DNA from: JACDAN01 sp963802375
GTDB taxonomy: Bacteria; Actinomycetota; Thermoleophilia; Gaiellales; Gaiellaceae
Direction: 5' to 3'
DNA length: 64,000 nucleotides
NCBI GenBank assembly: GCA_963802375.1
Contig: CAWDIJ010000004.1
Coordinates: 1-64,000 of the forward strand
Shown here: piece after piece, positions 39,129-47,394 of the stretch
Numbering within the stretch: position 1 is the stretch's first letter
Layout of the letters: every line of letters begins with the position of its first letter
The notes under the pieces: model-generated
Database searches by the model: none
The model's input: only the letters and a program-made list of their open reading frames with translations
What the model was told of the DNA's origin: nothing
Made by a program: the position numbers and the translations under genes

Positions 39129-39566
39129 TCAGCCGATTTGCTCGGCCAGCCCGATGAGAATGCCCTCGGGGCCTCGGACGTAGCAGAGCCGATACACGTC
39201 TTCGTACTGGACCACTTCGTCGACGAGCTGCGCGCCGTGTGCGCGGAGCCGGGCGAGCGTATCGTCGAGGTCGTCCACCGCGAACATGACGCGGAGGTAG
39301 CCGAGGGCGTTCACCGGTGCGTTCCGGTGATCGGCGACCGGAGGCGGCGTGAGAAAGCGCGAGAGTTCGATCCTGCCGTGGCCGTCCGGCATACGCATCA
39401 TGGCGGTCTCGACGCGCTGGTCGCGCAGCCCAGTGACGCGCCCTGACCAGTCTCCTTCGATCATGGCTCGCCCTTCGAGCTCGAGGCCGAGCTCAGCGAA
39501 GAAAGAGATAACGGCATCGAGGGATTCCACCACGATGCCGACGTTGTCCATCCGTTGAAGCGTCAC
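39129..39566 (-). CDS. VOC-superfamily (glyoxalase-like) protein
   Basis: A 145-residue two-module VOC protein: MDNVGIVVESLDAVISFFAELGL with the first metal-type position replaced, then RMPDGHGRIELSRF, and the second module ALGYLRVMFAVDDLDDTLARL ending GILIGLAEQIG. The GTG at 39566 is used; an ATG five codons later is also possible. Members act in lactoylglutathione cleavage, ring cleavage or resistance, and no substrate is assigned. Confidence 0.85.
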   Translation of the reverse strand: MTLQRMDNVGIVVESLDAVISFFAELGLELEGRAMIEGDWSGRVTGLRDQRVETAMMRMPDGHGRIELSRFLTPPPVADHRNAPVNALGYLRVMFAVDDLDDTLARLRAHGAQLVDEVVQYEDVYRLCYVRGPEGILIGLAEQIG

Positions 39567-39910
39567 GCGGCCCACTCTAGTTCTGTTGTCGCAGTGGGAA
39601 GTCATCCGACCCTAACGAACCGACGACGAGCTCATCCACCGAGCTGGGGGCCGAGTACGAGCAAACCGCGGTGCGCCAAAGTTCCAGAATGTCCCCCCGG
39701 CTCGGGATTTACGAGCTGCTCGTGGCCTACCGAAGGCTCCTCGTGACGCCTCAACTGCAAACCCACGGCGACATCCCTGTTCGGAGCCGTCCGGACGTCC
39801 GCCCACCCCAACCGGCGATCGTCGCGTGGCAGTACGCGAGCGCCTTGCGTGGGTAGCTGCAGCTTGTCAGACTCGCCCTACTCGTAGAGGGACGACCGAG
39901 AGGGGGAGGC
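39567..39910. other. Intergenic stretch before the BNR-repeat gene
   Basis: No gene, RNA or repeat is supported in these 344 bp. Short open frames are present but lack ribosome sites and recognisable content. The end carries GAGGGGGAGG, the ribosome site of the next gene. Confidence 0.4.
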
Positions 39911-41767
39911 GTGTCGAGAATTCTTGTTCCGATGGTGGCTGTCGTGCTGGTCGTCGGCGTGTTGGCGGGTGCGAGCGGCGCGGGCGACCGGCCGTTTGGC
40001 GCGGCGCGGCAGGTGTCTCCGGCGTTCATCCGCCCGGCTGACGGTGGCGGCGCCGGCGGGGTGACTGATGCCGGGGGCCCGTTCAGCAAAACGCAAATCG
40101 AGCGTTTCCGCTGTTCCAGCGCGGGCAATCCGGCTGCCTTCGTCGACATCAGCTGCAACACGAGTGAGTACGGCCAGGACTGGGCGCCGGATAACGAGTT
40201 GGCAGTGTCGGTCAATCCGACTAACCCGAACCACATCGTCGCCGGCTCGAACGATTATTTCTATCGCTTCAACAATTCGACGGGCGCGCGTCAGGCGCTC
40301 GTGCTGACGGGATTCTTCACGTCGTTCGACGGCGGTGCGACCTGGATCGATGGCCAGATTCCGGTGCGGAGCGGCAACGGCGCGGGCGATCCCGCGCCGG
40401 CGTTCGATAGGCGTAACGGCGTCGTCTTGATGGCGCAGCTCGAGAACACGGCCGGGCAGGGCGGTCTGGCTGTCGCTCAGGGCGACGTGTCCGTCAGCCG
40501 CTCGACTAACGGTGGCGTCACCTGGAGCGAGCCCGTGACGGTCTTCCAAGGCCAGGGTGCGGGGATCGGACCGGCGAACAACGCCAAGTTCTATGACAAG
40601 GAATGGCTGACATGCGACAACTCGCCGACGAGTCGCTTCTTCGGCCGCTGCTACGTGACCACGACGCTGTTCCAGAACGGGCTACAAGGCTCGTACGTGT
40701 CCTCGGACATCTTCATCAGCTGGTCCGACGACGGCGGCCGCACATGGACCAATCCGCGGTCGATCGCGGTTACGCATCCCAGCTGCACGTTCCAGACCAC
40801 AGGGCCGGAGGGATCGACGGCGTGCGACGAGAACCAGTTCTCGATTCCGGAGACGGCGCCGAACGGCGACCTTTACATCCACTTCCAGAACTTCCAGAAC
40901 GAGGCAGCGTGGGAGGCTGAATTCGACTTTGACTCCCAGATCATGGTCATCCGCTCGACCAACGGCGGAGCGAGCTTCGGCCCGGCAGGGCAGGCAGCGC
41001 AGCTAGAGGACGGCCTCACTGACATGCCTTGGTCGGTGATCGGCCGGCAGACGATCTGGGGTCACCAGATCCGCTGGACGTCAGCGGGCAACATCTCCGT
41101 GAATCCGAACAACCCGCTCGACGTGACGGTCATCTTCTCCGACCGCGGCACGCCCAACCCCAACGCGAGCGACGCGTGCGTGAACGAGGGCATCGGGACG
41201 GCGCCGGATTACGACCCCTGCGAGGCAGGTCCGAACTCGAACACCAACGTCTACATCTCACGGTCGCTCGACGGTGGTGCGACCTGGACCGGCAGGCAGG
41301 TCTACGACGCGGCGCCAGGCCACCAATGGTTCCCGTGGGGCGACCACAAGTCCGACGGCACGTTGGCCGTGGCGTGGGACGAGGACGTCCAGCCAGCGGG
41401 CGGAGAGATGCCGGCGAACGACCAGTTCGTCCACGTCCTCCGCACCTCTAGCGGCAAGCAGACGCTCGGGCCGCCCGAGAACGTGGACGTGTCGGTGACG
41501 CACTGGGCCGGTCAGTACGTCAGTGAGCCCAACTGGCCGCGCGCCTGTGGCCCGGTTGGATACAGCGACCCGCCGGTGGTCGATGCCAGGGGCAAGGACT
41601 GCAACGAGTTCCACGGCGACTACACCGGCCTGGCCGTCGACTCGCTCGACCGGGTTCACGTCGTCTGGACAGGGCTTAACCGCTTCGACACCTCGCCACA
41701 GAACGACCCCTACACAGGCGGACAGCACGACGGCTACGTCCAGGACGCCATGTACTCACGGCGGTAA
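39911..41767 (+). CDS. Secreted BNR/Asp-box (sialidase-like) protein
   Basis: A 618-residue exported protein. The GTG at 39911 has GGGGGAGG upstream and begins with a signal peptide (RILVPMVAVVLVVGVLAGASG). At least five Asp-box motifs are visible: SFDGGATW, STNGGVTW, SDDGGRTW, STNGGASF and SLDGGATW, spaced as blades of a beta-propeller. The catalytic arginine triad of true sialidases cannot be traced by eye, so enzyme activity is unproven. It has paired cysteines (RCSS, SCNT, CDN, GRC). A strong hairpin follows the stop. Confidence 0.85.
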   Translation: MSRILVPMVAVVLVVGVLAGASGAGDRPFGAARQVSPAFIRPADGGGAGGVTDAGGPFSKTQIERFRCSSAGNPAAFVDISCNTSEYGQDWAPDNELAVSVNPTNPNHIVAGSNDYFYRFNNSTGARQALVLTGFFTSFDGGATWIDGQIPVRSGNGAGDPAPAFDRRNGVVLMAQLENTAGQGGLAVAQGDVSVSRSTNGGVTWSEPVTVFQGQGAGIGPANNAKFYDKEWLTCDNSPTSRFFGRCYVTTTLFQNGLQGSYVSSDIFISWSDDGGRTWTNPRSIAVTHPSCTFQTTGPEGSTACDENQFSIPETAPNGDLYIHFQNFQNEAAWEAEFDFDSQIMVIRSTNGGASFGPAGQAAQLEDGLTDMPWSVIGRQTIWGHQIRWTSAGNISVNPNNPLDVTVIFSDRGTPNPNASDACVNEGIGTAPDYDPCEAGPNSNTNVYISRSLDGGATWTGRQVYDAAPGHQWFPWGDHKSDGTLAVAWDEDVQPAGGEMPANDQFVHVLRTSSGKQTLGPPENVDVSVTHWAGQYVSEPNWPRACGPVGYSDPPVVDARGKDCNEFHGDYTGLAVDSLDRVHVVWTGLNRFDTSPQNDPYTGGQHDGYVQDAMYSRR

Positions 41768-41787
41768 CGGAGAGAACTTCCCTTACG

Positions 41788-41814
41788 GTAGGGCCGGCCT
41801 CGCGCCGGCCCTAC
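41788..41814 (+). terminator. Hairpin terminator of the BNR-repeat gene
   Basis: GTAGGGCCGGC-CTCGC-GCCGGCCCTAC is a perfect 11-bp stem with a 5-base loop, 20 bases after the stop. No U-run is present. Confidence 0.7.
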
Positions 41815-41954
41815 TCACGTGTGCAGCTTCGATCGGCATGTTCCGGACGCGCTCGCATCGCCCAGTCACTCTGGCGCAGCGGCACCACTCCCGCCGCGAT
41901 TTGGGCGGGTTTCCAGTAGCGGTTGCGGAAGTTGTCGTTCGAGCGCACTCGTCA

Positions 41955-42657
41955 CTACTGCATCCTTGGATCGTGCGTCGGGTCGGCGTACATGGACGGG
42001 CAGCCGTGATCGATGGCTTCGGGGCGCAGTTCGTAGTGCCAGGGTTCGTTGCCGTAGATCTGGCATAGCCCGTACTCGGCGCCGTGCTCGGACAGCCACG
42101 CCGTGGCATCCAAGGGCCTGATGTCGACCGCGTCCCCCGACACGTGAGCAGACGTGTTGGGGGCGGCCACCCATCGGGCGGCTTCCTCTTCGGATCCATA
42201 CTCGGAAACCGCCTCACGAAGAAGCCGGTTCTGGTACTCCGGGGAACGCCAGCCGCTATCGACGACGAACTCCACCCCGTCGTCCGCGGCATCAGTTGCA
42301 GCTTGGCGCAGGGCACCGAGCAGATCGGCGTCGAGGTTGGCTACACCCGGAATCTCGTCATCGAAGACCGTCGTGCCGTCGGGGACGGCACCGTCGGCCT
42401 CGCCAAGCGCACCATGGTGCTCACTGGGAAGGACGCCAAGGGGTGGGTGTGGGGCACCGTCAGCCTCACCAAGCGCACCACGGTGCTCACTGCGAAGGAC
42501 GTCGATGGGTGACGCGGCCCTCGGCGAGGACGACGCCAGCAACTGGTGGCCGAGGGCTGCGGCGATCGCCGCGATGACGACCAGCAGGCCGGCGACACGG
42601 ATCCTGCGAATCCGAATCCGACGGGATCGTTGTTCGTGCTGGTTCGCTGTAGGTCAT
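41955..42657 (-). CDS. VanY-like D,D-carboxypeptidase (M15B), membrane-anchored, start probably frameshifted
   Basis: Zinc D-Ala-D-Ala carboxypeptidase. The M15B motifs are present: VVDSGWRSPEYQNRL, TSAHVSGDAVDIRP (SxHxxGxAxD) and EPWHYELRP (ExxH). Upstream in the same frame is a membrane anchor (RIRRIRVAGLLVVIAAIAAA), but no ATG, GTG or TTG precedes it before an in-frame stop. The ATG at 42657 would connect only with a one-base shift near 42,610-42,650; the first in-phase start codon is a TTG at 42542 after the anchor. The linker holds a tandem duplication (SEHRGALGEADGA / SEHHGALGEADGA). It is divergent from the VanR/VanS-type pair. Confidence 0.8.
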
Positions 42658-42703
42658 GCCGCCAGTCAAGGCAGCGTGGTGTTGCCAGCACGTATCGGGT
42701 TTT

Positions 42704-42727
42704 CGATATGCCGGCGATATGTGCCGG
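42704..42727 (+). promoter_or_regulatory. Direct repeat in the vanR/vanY intergenic region
   Basis: CGATATGCCGG (42704-42714) is followed at once by CGATATGTGCCGG (42715-42727), ending 15 bases before the response-regulator ATG. OmpR-type regulators bind direct repeats of about this size, so this is a candidate autoregulatory site. Confidence 0.45.
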
Positions 42728-42742
42728 CTCTAGCATCTGAGG

Positions 42743-43438
42743 ATGCGCGTGTTGATCGTTGAGGACGAGCCCCTTATGGCGGACGCGATCCGCGATGGCC
42801 TACGCCTGGAAGCGATCGCGGCGGACATCGCCGGTGACGGCGACACCGCTCTGGAGCTGCTGAGCTTCAACGCCTACGACATCGCCGTCCTCGACCGAGA
42901 CATTCCCGGCCCCTCCGGTGACGAGATCGCCGAACGCATCGTCGCCTCCGGCAGCGGTATACCGATCCTCATGCTCACCGCTGCCGACCGTCTCGACGAC
43001 AAGGCCACCGGGTTCGAGCTCGGCGCCGACGACTACCTCACGAAGCCGTTCGAACTCCGAGAACTCGTGCTCCGGCTCAGAGCGCTCGACCGCAGGCGCG
43101 CCCACAACAGGCCACCCGTGCGAGAGATCGCCGCTCTGCGGCTGGATCCGTTCCGCCGCGAGGTCTACCGTGACGGCCGCTACGTTGCGCTGACCCGGAA
43201 GCAGTTCGCAGTGCTCGAAGTCCTCGTCGCCGCCGAAGGCGGTGTCGTCAGCGCCGAAGAGCTCCTAGCGCAAGCGTGGGATGAGAACGCAGACCCGTTC
43301 ACCAACGCCGTGCGCATCACGGTCTCGGGACTCCGCAAACGGCTCGGCGAACCCTGGATCATCGCCACCGTGGCCGGCGTCGGCTACCGCATCGACACGC
43401 AACCAGACACCGGGCATGAGGGAGGAGAGGGTGGATAG
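42743..43438 (+). CDS. OmpR-family response regulator (VanR-type)
   Basis: A 231-residue regulator. The receiver domain is complete: acidic pair in LIVEDEPLM, phospho-acceptor D51 in AVLDRDIPG, T in MLTAADR and K in YLTKPFE. The OmpR winged helix occupies residues about 125-220 (YVALTRKQFAVLEVLVAAEG, NAVRITVSGLRKRLGEP, TVAGVGYRI). The following histidine kinase gene overlaps its end. Divergent transcription from a VanY-type carboxypeptidase suggests it senses wall damage or glycopeptide and controls that gene. Confidence 0.9.
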   Translation: MRVLIVEDEPLMADAIRDGLRLEAIAADIAGDGDTALELLSFNAYDIAVLDRDIPGPSGDEIAERIVASGSGIPILMLTAADRLDDKATGFELGADDYLTKPFELRELVLRLRALDRRRAHNRPPVREIAALRLDPFRREVYRDGRYVALTRKQFAVLEVLVAAEGGVVSAEELLAQAWDENADPFTNAVRITVSGLRKRLGEPWIIATVAGVGYRIDTQPDTGHEGGEGG

Positions 43439-44597
43439 AGCTCCTGGTTTGAGTGTTCGCCTCAAACTCACCCTGAGCTACGCCGGCTTCCTCATGCTGG
43501 CAGGTTTCTTGATGCTCGCGGCCGCATGGCTCGCCGGCCGGCCCGGGCAATCGTTCGATTCTCTCCTGCGATACGTACCCGACGGTGCGATCAGCACCAT
43601 CGGTGGCTTAGTCCCCGGGAACGACTCGTTCCTCCTGCGCGCTTTCGCTCCGGCCGCGGCCATCGTGCTGGCGTTCCTGCTGGTATTCGGTCTCCTGGGA
43701 GGGTGGATTCTCGCCGGCCGGATGCTCGCCCCCCTGGCCCGCATCACAGACGCCACACGCATGGCCGCGACCGGAGAGCTCTCCCACCGGATCGAGTTGG
43801 AAGGCCGTCAGGACGAGTTCCGCGAGCTCGCCGACAGCTTCGACGCCATGCTCTCGCGGCTCGAAGCACACGTCGCCGAACAGCAGAGATTCGCGGCCAA
43901 CGCCTCCCACGAACTACGCACCCCGCTGGCGATCACGCAGACACTTCTCGACGTGGCCCGCAACGATCTGAACCACGACAACGGCGAACTCGTCGACCGC
44001 CTCCACGCCGTCAACACCCGAGCGATCGACCTCACCGAAGCTTTGCTCCTGCTCAGCCGCGCCGACCAGCGATCCTTCGTCCGAGAACCCGTCGACCTGT
44101 CCCTCATAGCGGAAGAAGCCACCGAAGCGCTCCTTCCTCTCGCAGAAAAGCGCGGCGTCACCATCGAGACCTCAGGGGACGTGACCCCCACCATCGGCTC
44201 ACACGCGCTCCTGCTGCAGATGACTACGAACCTCGTGCACAACGCGATCGTTCACAACCTGCCTGAGCACGGCACCGTATGGGTCACGACCACCGCTCAG
44301 CCCAAGAGCGTGGTGCTCACCGTCGAGAACACCGGCGAGCAGCTCACCCCACAGCTGATTTCCACGCTTGCCGAGCCGTTTCGTCGCGGCACCGAACGCA
44401 TACGCACCGAGCACGCAGGTGTCGGCCTCGGCCTGGCGATCGTCAACAGCATCACCCAAGCACACGACGGAACCCTCACCCTCACCCCCCGGGCCGCCGG
44501 CGGGCTCTGCGTCACGCTGCAACTGCCCGCGCCCCGGCGCAACTCCGAGCCCTCCCTCCTCGCGCGCACGCGCGCGCGCGTAAGAGAAGAGGTCTGA
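43431..44597 (+). CDS. Sensor histidine kinase (VanS-type)
   Basis: Membrane sensor kinase of about 388 residues. The GTG at 43431 is preferred because GGAGG lies five bases upstream; an ATG at 43416 is possible. Two membrane helices (LTLSYAGFLMLAGFLMLAAA; FAPAAAIVLAFLLVFGLLGG) bracket a short outer loop. A HAMP domain follows (ILAGRMLAPLARITDATRMA), then the H-box NASHELRTPLAITQTLLDVA, N-box TTNLVHNAIVHNLPEHG and G-box GVGLGLAIVNSI. It overlaps the response regulator by eight bases. Confidence 0.9.
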   Translation: MDRAPGLSVRLKLTLSYAGFLMLAGFLMLAAAWLAGRPGQSFDSLLRYVPDGAISTIGGLVPGNDSFLLRAFAPAAAIVLAFLLVFGLLGGWILAGRMLAPLARITDATRMAATGELSHRIELEGRQDEFRELADSFDAMLSRLEAHVAEQQRFAANASHELRTPLAITQTLLDVARNDLNHDNGELVDRLHAVNTRAIDLTEALLLLSRADQRSFVREPVDLSLIAEEATEALLPLAEKRGVTIETSGDVTPTIGSHALLLQMTTNLVHNAIVHNLPEHGTVWVTTTAQPKSVVLTVENTGEQLTPQLISTLAEPFRRGTERIRTEHAGVGLGLAIVNSITQAHDGTLTLTPRAAGGLCVTLQLPAPRRNSEPSLLARTRARVREEV

Positions 44598-44720
44598 GGC
44601 TACCCCAACCCCGTGAACGTGTTCGTCCGGGCGGTGCCTGCTGGCAGGGCCCGGGCTCACTGAGCCGAGCCGTTTCGGACGCTTGCGGACTCAGTGCGTA
44701 TCGACGTCGAACACGACAAA

Positions 44721-45272
44721 TCACACTGGTTCAACGAGCCTGCCGCTCCTTGACAGGTTCGGGTCGGTGCATGCGGCAAGGTTGAAGCAGCAGGGCCGTC
44801 GCTTCCCGCTCTCCATTTTCGAGACAGTTACTTCGACCCGTCGTTTGCGCGTATCAGGGTTTCCGGTTGCATTGACCCAGCGAACCCATTCCCAGCGCGC
44901 CATCGGCGTGATGTCTCTCCATAGGGCTTGGATCTTCTGCGGGGCCGCTGCCAGAGCTGCCTCAAGATCCTGTGGCACGTTCGGCTCCGGCCAGTCTTGG
45001 AGTAACTCGATTTCGAGCGTGGCGGTGTCACCCGCGCTCAAAGCAGCGGCTCGTTGTAGCTTTCCATCAATCCTCATCCAGTGGCCCGAAGAGCCGTCTG
45101 GTTCCAAAACCGTCTGGAACCCATGGCCATTGATCGTTCCTTGTACTGCCACCTGCCCGCGCGACGGCAGTTTCCCGCTCGCTTTCTCAGGCAAGCGCAA
45201 AATTGTCCATTTGTCGATCGTGTACAGCGTGGCGTCAAAACGAATTGTTGGCACCCCTGTGCGTTGACTCAT
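44721..45272 (-). CDS. DUF1905/YdeI-like protein
   Basis: A 183-residue protein. The N-terminal DUF1905 beta-barrel-like domain (IRFDATLYTIDKWTILRLPE, GKLPSRGQVAVQGTINGHGF) is followed by a YdeI/OmpD-associated helical end (AALAAAPQKIQALWRDITPM ARWEWVRWV). The function of the family is not settled; some members are linked to polymyxin or bacteriocin resistance. Its ATG overlaps the stop of the related gene upstream (ATGA). Codon use seems more relaxed than in its neighbours. Confidence 0.8.
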   Translation of the reverse strand: MSQRTGVPTIRFDATLYTIDKWTILRLPEKASGKLPSRGQVAVQGTINGHGFQTVLEPDGSSGHWMRIDGKLQRAAALSAGDTATLEIELLQDWPEPNVPQDLEAALAAAPQKIQALWRDITPMARWEWVRWVNATGNPDTRKRRVEVTVSKMESGKRRPCCFNLAACTDPNLSRSGRLVEPV

Positions 45273-45754
45273 GGCGAAGCTCGAATCCTCCCGCGGGCGG
45301 CGGCGCGCCCTGCCGACTCCAGGTCCCGCAGCGTGGCCAGTGCCTTCTCGATCCGCCGTACGCGCGTCTCGGGCTTCTTTGCGCTCTCGATAGCGCGCAC
45401 GTGCTCCCGTTTGCGACCGTCGGGCAGGCGGTCATAGGCGGTGCGGGCGATCGGATCGGCGTTGAGGGCACGAGCGAAGTCCGCGGGCTCGACCACGAGA
45501 CGGGGCTCGGGATCAAATTCCAGCTTGACCTCAACCTCGTCGCCGATCTCCACACCGGCGGCTTGGCGGTTGGCGTTGCTTAGGCCAAGCAGGTAGCGGC
45601 CACGCATGATGGCGACTCTGCTCTTCCATGAATGCCGGTTGATCGTGATCGTGACCCTCGGCCGCTTGCCCTGCCCAAGCGACTCCACAACCTCCGGGGG
45701 AACTTCCAACCCCCTCATGGGCTCCGGAGGCTCGACGTGGGTTCGGAACTTCAT
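45269..45754 (-). CDS. DUF1905/YdeI-like protein (second copy)
   Basis: A 161-residue protein with the same two parts: DUF1905 (VTITINRHSWKSRVAIMRGR, YLLGLSNANRQAAGVEIGDE, LDPEPR-like strand) and a YdeI-type end with the motif YDRLPDGRKREHVRAIESAK and KPETRVRRIEKALATL. Its start overlaps the stop of the 53-residue gene upstream by ATGA, and its stop overlaps the next start, so three genes are translationally coupled. It resembles its neighbour in layout but is clearly diverged. Confidence 0.85.
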   Translation of the reverse strand: MKFRTHVEPPEPMRGLEVPPEVVESLGQGKRPRVTITINRHSWKSRVAIMRGRYLLGLSNANRQAAGVEIGDEVEVKLEFDPEPRLVVEPADFARALNADPIARTAYDRLPDGRKREHVRAIESAKKPETRVRRIEKALATLRDLESAGRAAARGRIRASP

Positions 45755-45912
45755 GATCTCCCTCCTCTAGGTCGATGCTCGCCCATAAGACGGATGAGCG
45801 GCACCAAGGCCTCGCGATGCTCGATCACGAACGGGGCCTCCGGCGGCGCCAGCCCACCCCTCGATGCGATCACCTGCGCCAGCCGGCCCCGACCAGCACG
45901 ACTCGTGCTCAT
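45751..45912 (-). CDS. 53-residue hypothetical protein coupled to the DUF1905 genes
   Basis: The ATG at 45912 has GAAGGAGGGA upstream and encodes MSTSRAGRGRLAQVIASRGG then LAPPEAPFVIEHREALVPLI RLMGEHRPRGGRS. The stop overlaps the ATG of the next gene (ATGA), and the last codons form its AGAGGAGGGAG ribosome site. These two signals support real translation. I do not recognise the peptide. It may be a small protein or a leader whose translation opens the downstream start. Confidence 0.5.
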   Translation of the reverse strand: MSTSRAGRGRLAQVIASRGGLAPPEAPFVIEHREALVPLIRLMGEHRPRGGRS

Positions 45913-46000
45913 GGCGGATCCCTCCTTCGCATTCCAATCGACGGCAAGGGCAAGGCCTGGAGTCCGCTTCGACGACGGCACGGATGCGATCGTCGGCGGC

Positions 46001-46435
46001 TCACGCGTCGAGCGGTAGGCGCTGAAGTAGTGCGTCGATCCGCGCGAAGCCACCCTTCGCGCCCTCCTCGACGCCGTACTGCATGGTCGTGTCGCGCTCC
46101 TCGGACGTGGCGAAGCGCATCGTCTGCGTCAGCTTCGTCTGCTCACCGAGATCCTCGAACTCGAGCGTCTGCAGGTGATTCTGGAACGTCTGCACGAGGC
46201 GCTCCGATGGCTCGACCTCGCGGAACTCGCCCTCGACGACGCCCATCGGCGTGCGGAAGCGGTACCTGCCGCCGGGGCGGACGTCCATCTCCTCGACGAC
46301 CGTGCCGTCGCCCCACCATTCGGGGATCAGCTGCGGATCGGTCCAGACGGAGAAGACGTGCTCGGGCGGCGCGTCGAAGACCCGCTCGACGCGGATCTCG
46401 AGCTCGTTGGGAGTGGTAACCGTGGTCTCGTTCAT
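46001..46435 (-). CDS. SRPBCC (AHSA1-like) protein
   Basis: A 144-residue START/SRPBCC-fold protein of the activator-of-Hsp90-like group: LEIRVERVFDAPPEHVFSVW TDPQLIPEWWG, DVRPGGRYRFRTPMG, GEFREVEPSERLVQTFQN, and the C-terminal helix MQYGVEEGAKGGFARIDALL. It likely binds a hydrophobic ligand in a deep pocket. It starts two bases after the stop of the DUF1801 gene and is the third gene of the ArsR-led operon (47192 to 46001). Confidence 0.88.
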   Translation of the reverse strand: MNETTVTTPNELEIRVERVFDAPPEHVFSVWTDPQLIPEWWGDGTVVEEMDVRPGGRYRFRTPMGVVEGEFREVEPSERLVQTFQNHLQTLEFEDLGEQTKLTQTMRFATSEERDTTMQYGVEEGAKGGFARIDALLQRLPLDA

Positions 46436-46437
46436 CC

Positions 46438-46884
46438 TCAGCTCACCGCCTGCTTGAGGAGCTTCGCGATCCTGGCCTCGTCGGCCTTGGTCAGCTTGGT
46501 CAACGCGAAGGCGACCGGCCACATCGACCCGTCGTCGAGGTTGGCGGTGTCGTTGAAGCCGAGCATCGCGTAGCGCTCCTTGAACTTCTCCGCGTTGCGG
46601 AAGTAGAGGACGACCTTGCCGTCCTTGTTGGCGTACGCGGGCATCCCGTACCAGGTCTTCGGCGTGAGGTCGAGGGCGGTCTCCTTGACGATCGCGTGGA
46701 TCCGCTCGCCGAGGGCGCGATCGTCAGGCGACATCGCCGCGAGCGCGGAGAGCACGGCCTCTTCCCCCTCCGCGGCCGCCTTTAGCTCCTTGGCGCGCGC
46801 TTTCATCGCGGCCTTTTCCTCGGCCGTGAATCCCTCGGACTTCTTGTCTTTCTTGGTGGTGCTCTTGTTGCTGGTGGTGCTCAT
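46438..46884 (-). CDS. DUF1801 (YdhG-like) protein
   Basis: A 148-residue protein. After a lysine-rich start comes the DUF1801 core: GERIHAIVKETALDLTPKTW YGMPAYANKDGKVVLYFRNA, then YAMLGFNDTANLDDGSMWPV and ALTKLTKADEARIAKLL. The family is related to iron-chaperone-like frataxin-fold proteins; function is unclear. Its ATG overlaps the ArsR stop (ATGA). Genes ArsR-DUF1801-SRPBCC in this order occur often in Actinobacteria. Confidence 0.85.
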   Translation of the reverse strand: MSTTSNKSTTKKDKKSEGFTAEEKAAMKARAKELKAAAEGEEAVLSALAAMSPDDRALGERIHAIVKETALDLTPKTWYGMPAYANKDGKVVLYFRNAEKFKERYAMLGFNDTANLDDGSMWPVAFALTKLTKADEARIAKLLKQAVS

Positions 46885-47192
46885 CGTGCTCCTTTCGTGC
46901 GTTCAACGACCTGTGCGAAGCGGTCGAGCCGCTGCAGCCACGTGCTGATGCCCTCGAAGGCGTAGGGCACGAGCGTGCACCTACGGACACGGCCGACCTT
47001 CTCCGTCGTGACGAGCTCCGCCTCCTCGAGCAGCCGGACGTGCTTCTTCATGCCGGTCAGCGACATACCAAAGGGCTCGGCGAGCTCGCTGATCGTCGCG
47101 CTGCCGGCGCCGAGCCGTTCGAGGACGGCGCGGCGGGTCGGGTCGCCGAGGGCGGCGAAGGCGAGGTCGACGGTCGCTTTATACTGAACCAT
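46881..47192 (-). CDS. ArsR-family (SdpR-like) transcriptional repressor
   Basis: A 103-residue winged-helix repressor: DLAFAALGDPTRRAVLERLG, ATISELAEPFGMSLTGMKKH VRLLEEAELVTTEKVGRVRR. No metal-binding cysteines are present, so it belongs to the SdpR-like group that usually partners SRPBCC proteins. The ATG at 47192 fits the family length; a GTG at 47201 is possible. The start codon lies inside a near-perfect palindrome (47180-47205), strongly suggesting self-repression. Confidence 0.88.
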   Translation of the reverse strand: MVQYKATVDLAFAALGDPTRRAVLERLGAGSATISELAEPFGMSLTGMKKHVRLLEEAELVTTEKVGRVRRCTLVPYAFEGISTWLQRLDRFAQVVERTKGAR

Positions 47193-47205
47193 TGGGTTCA
47201 CTATA
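47180..47205. promoter_or_regulatory. ArsR operator palindrome over the start codon
   Basis: TATACTGAACC-ATTG-GGTTCACTATA is a 26-bp dyad with 10 of 11 positions matching. It covers the ATG and GTG start candidates of the ArsR gene, so bound repressor would block initiation. The GAACC/GGTTC core is typical of SdpR-like ArsR sites. Confidence 0.7.
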
Positions 47206-47394
47206 GCGGGTTCCCGACGGTTTGATGCAAGACCGCCGTGTCGGCAAGGAGAAAGCCGCTTAGCCGCGTCGTGTCACCGCGCCCGCCGCCCAGTGAACGG
47301 CGCCGCTCTCGCGTCATTCCGGAACACTGGCGCAGAGGACGCAGGTGTCCCTGGCGAGATGGCGGCTACAGGAGCCCTGCATAGCTCGAGCTGC

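Noticed and set aside
44562..44581. Run of alternating CG at the end of the kinase gene
   Set aside because: It encodes the last Arg/Ala codons of the kinase; no evidence of a separate function.
44653..44667. Short dyad GGCTC-ACT-GAGCC between the kinase and the YdeI-like gene
   Set aside because: A 5-bp stem is too weak to call a terminator in this GC-rich context.
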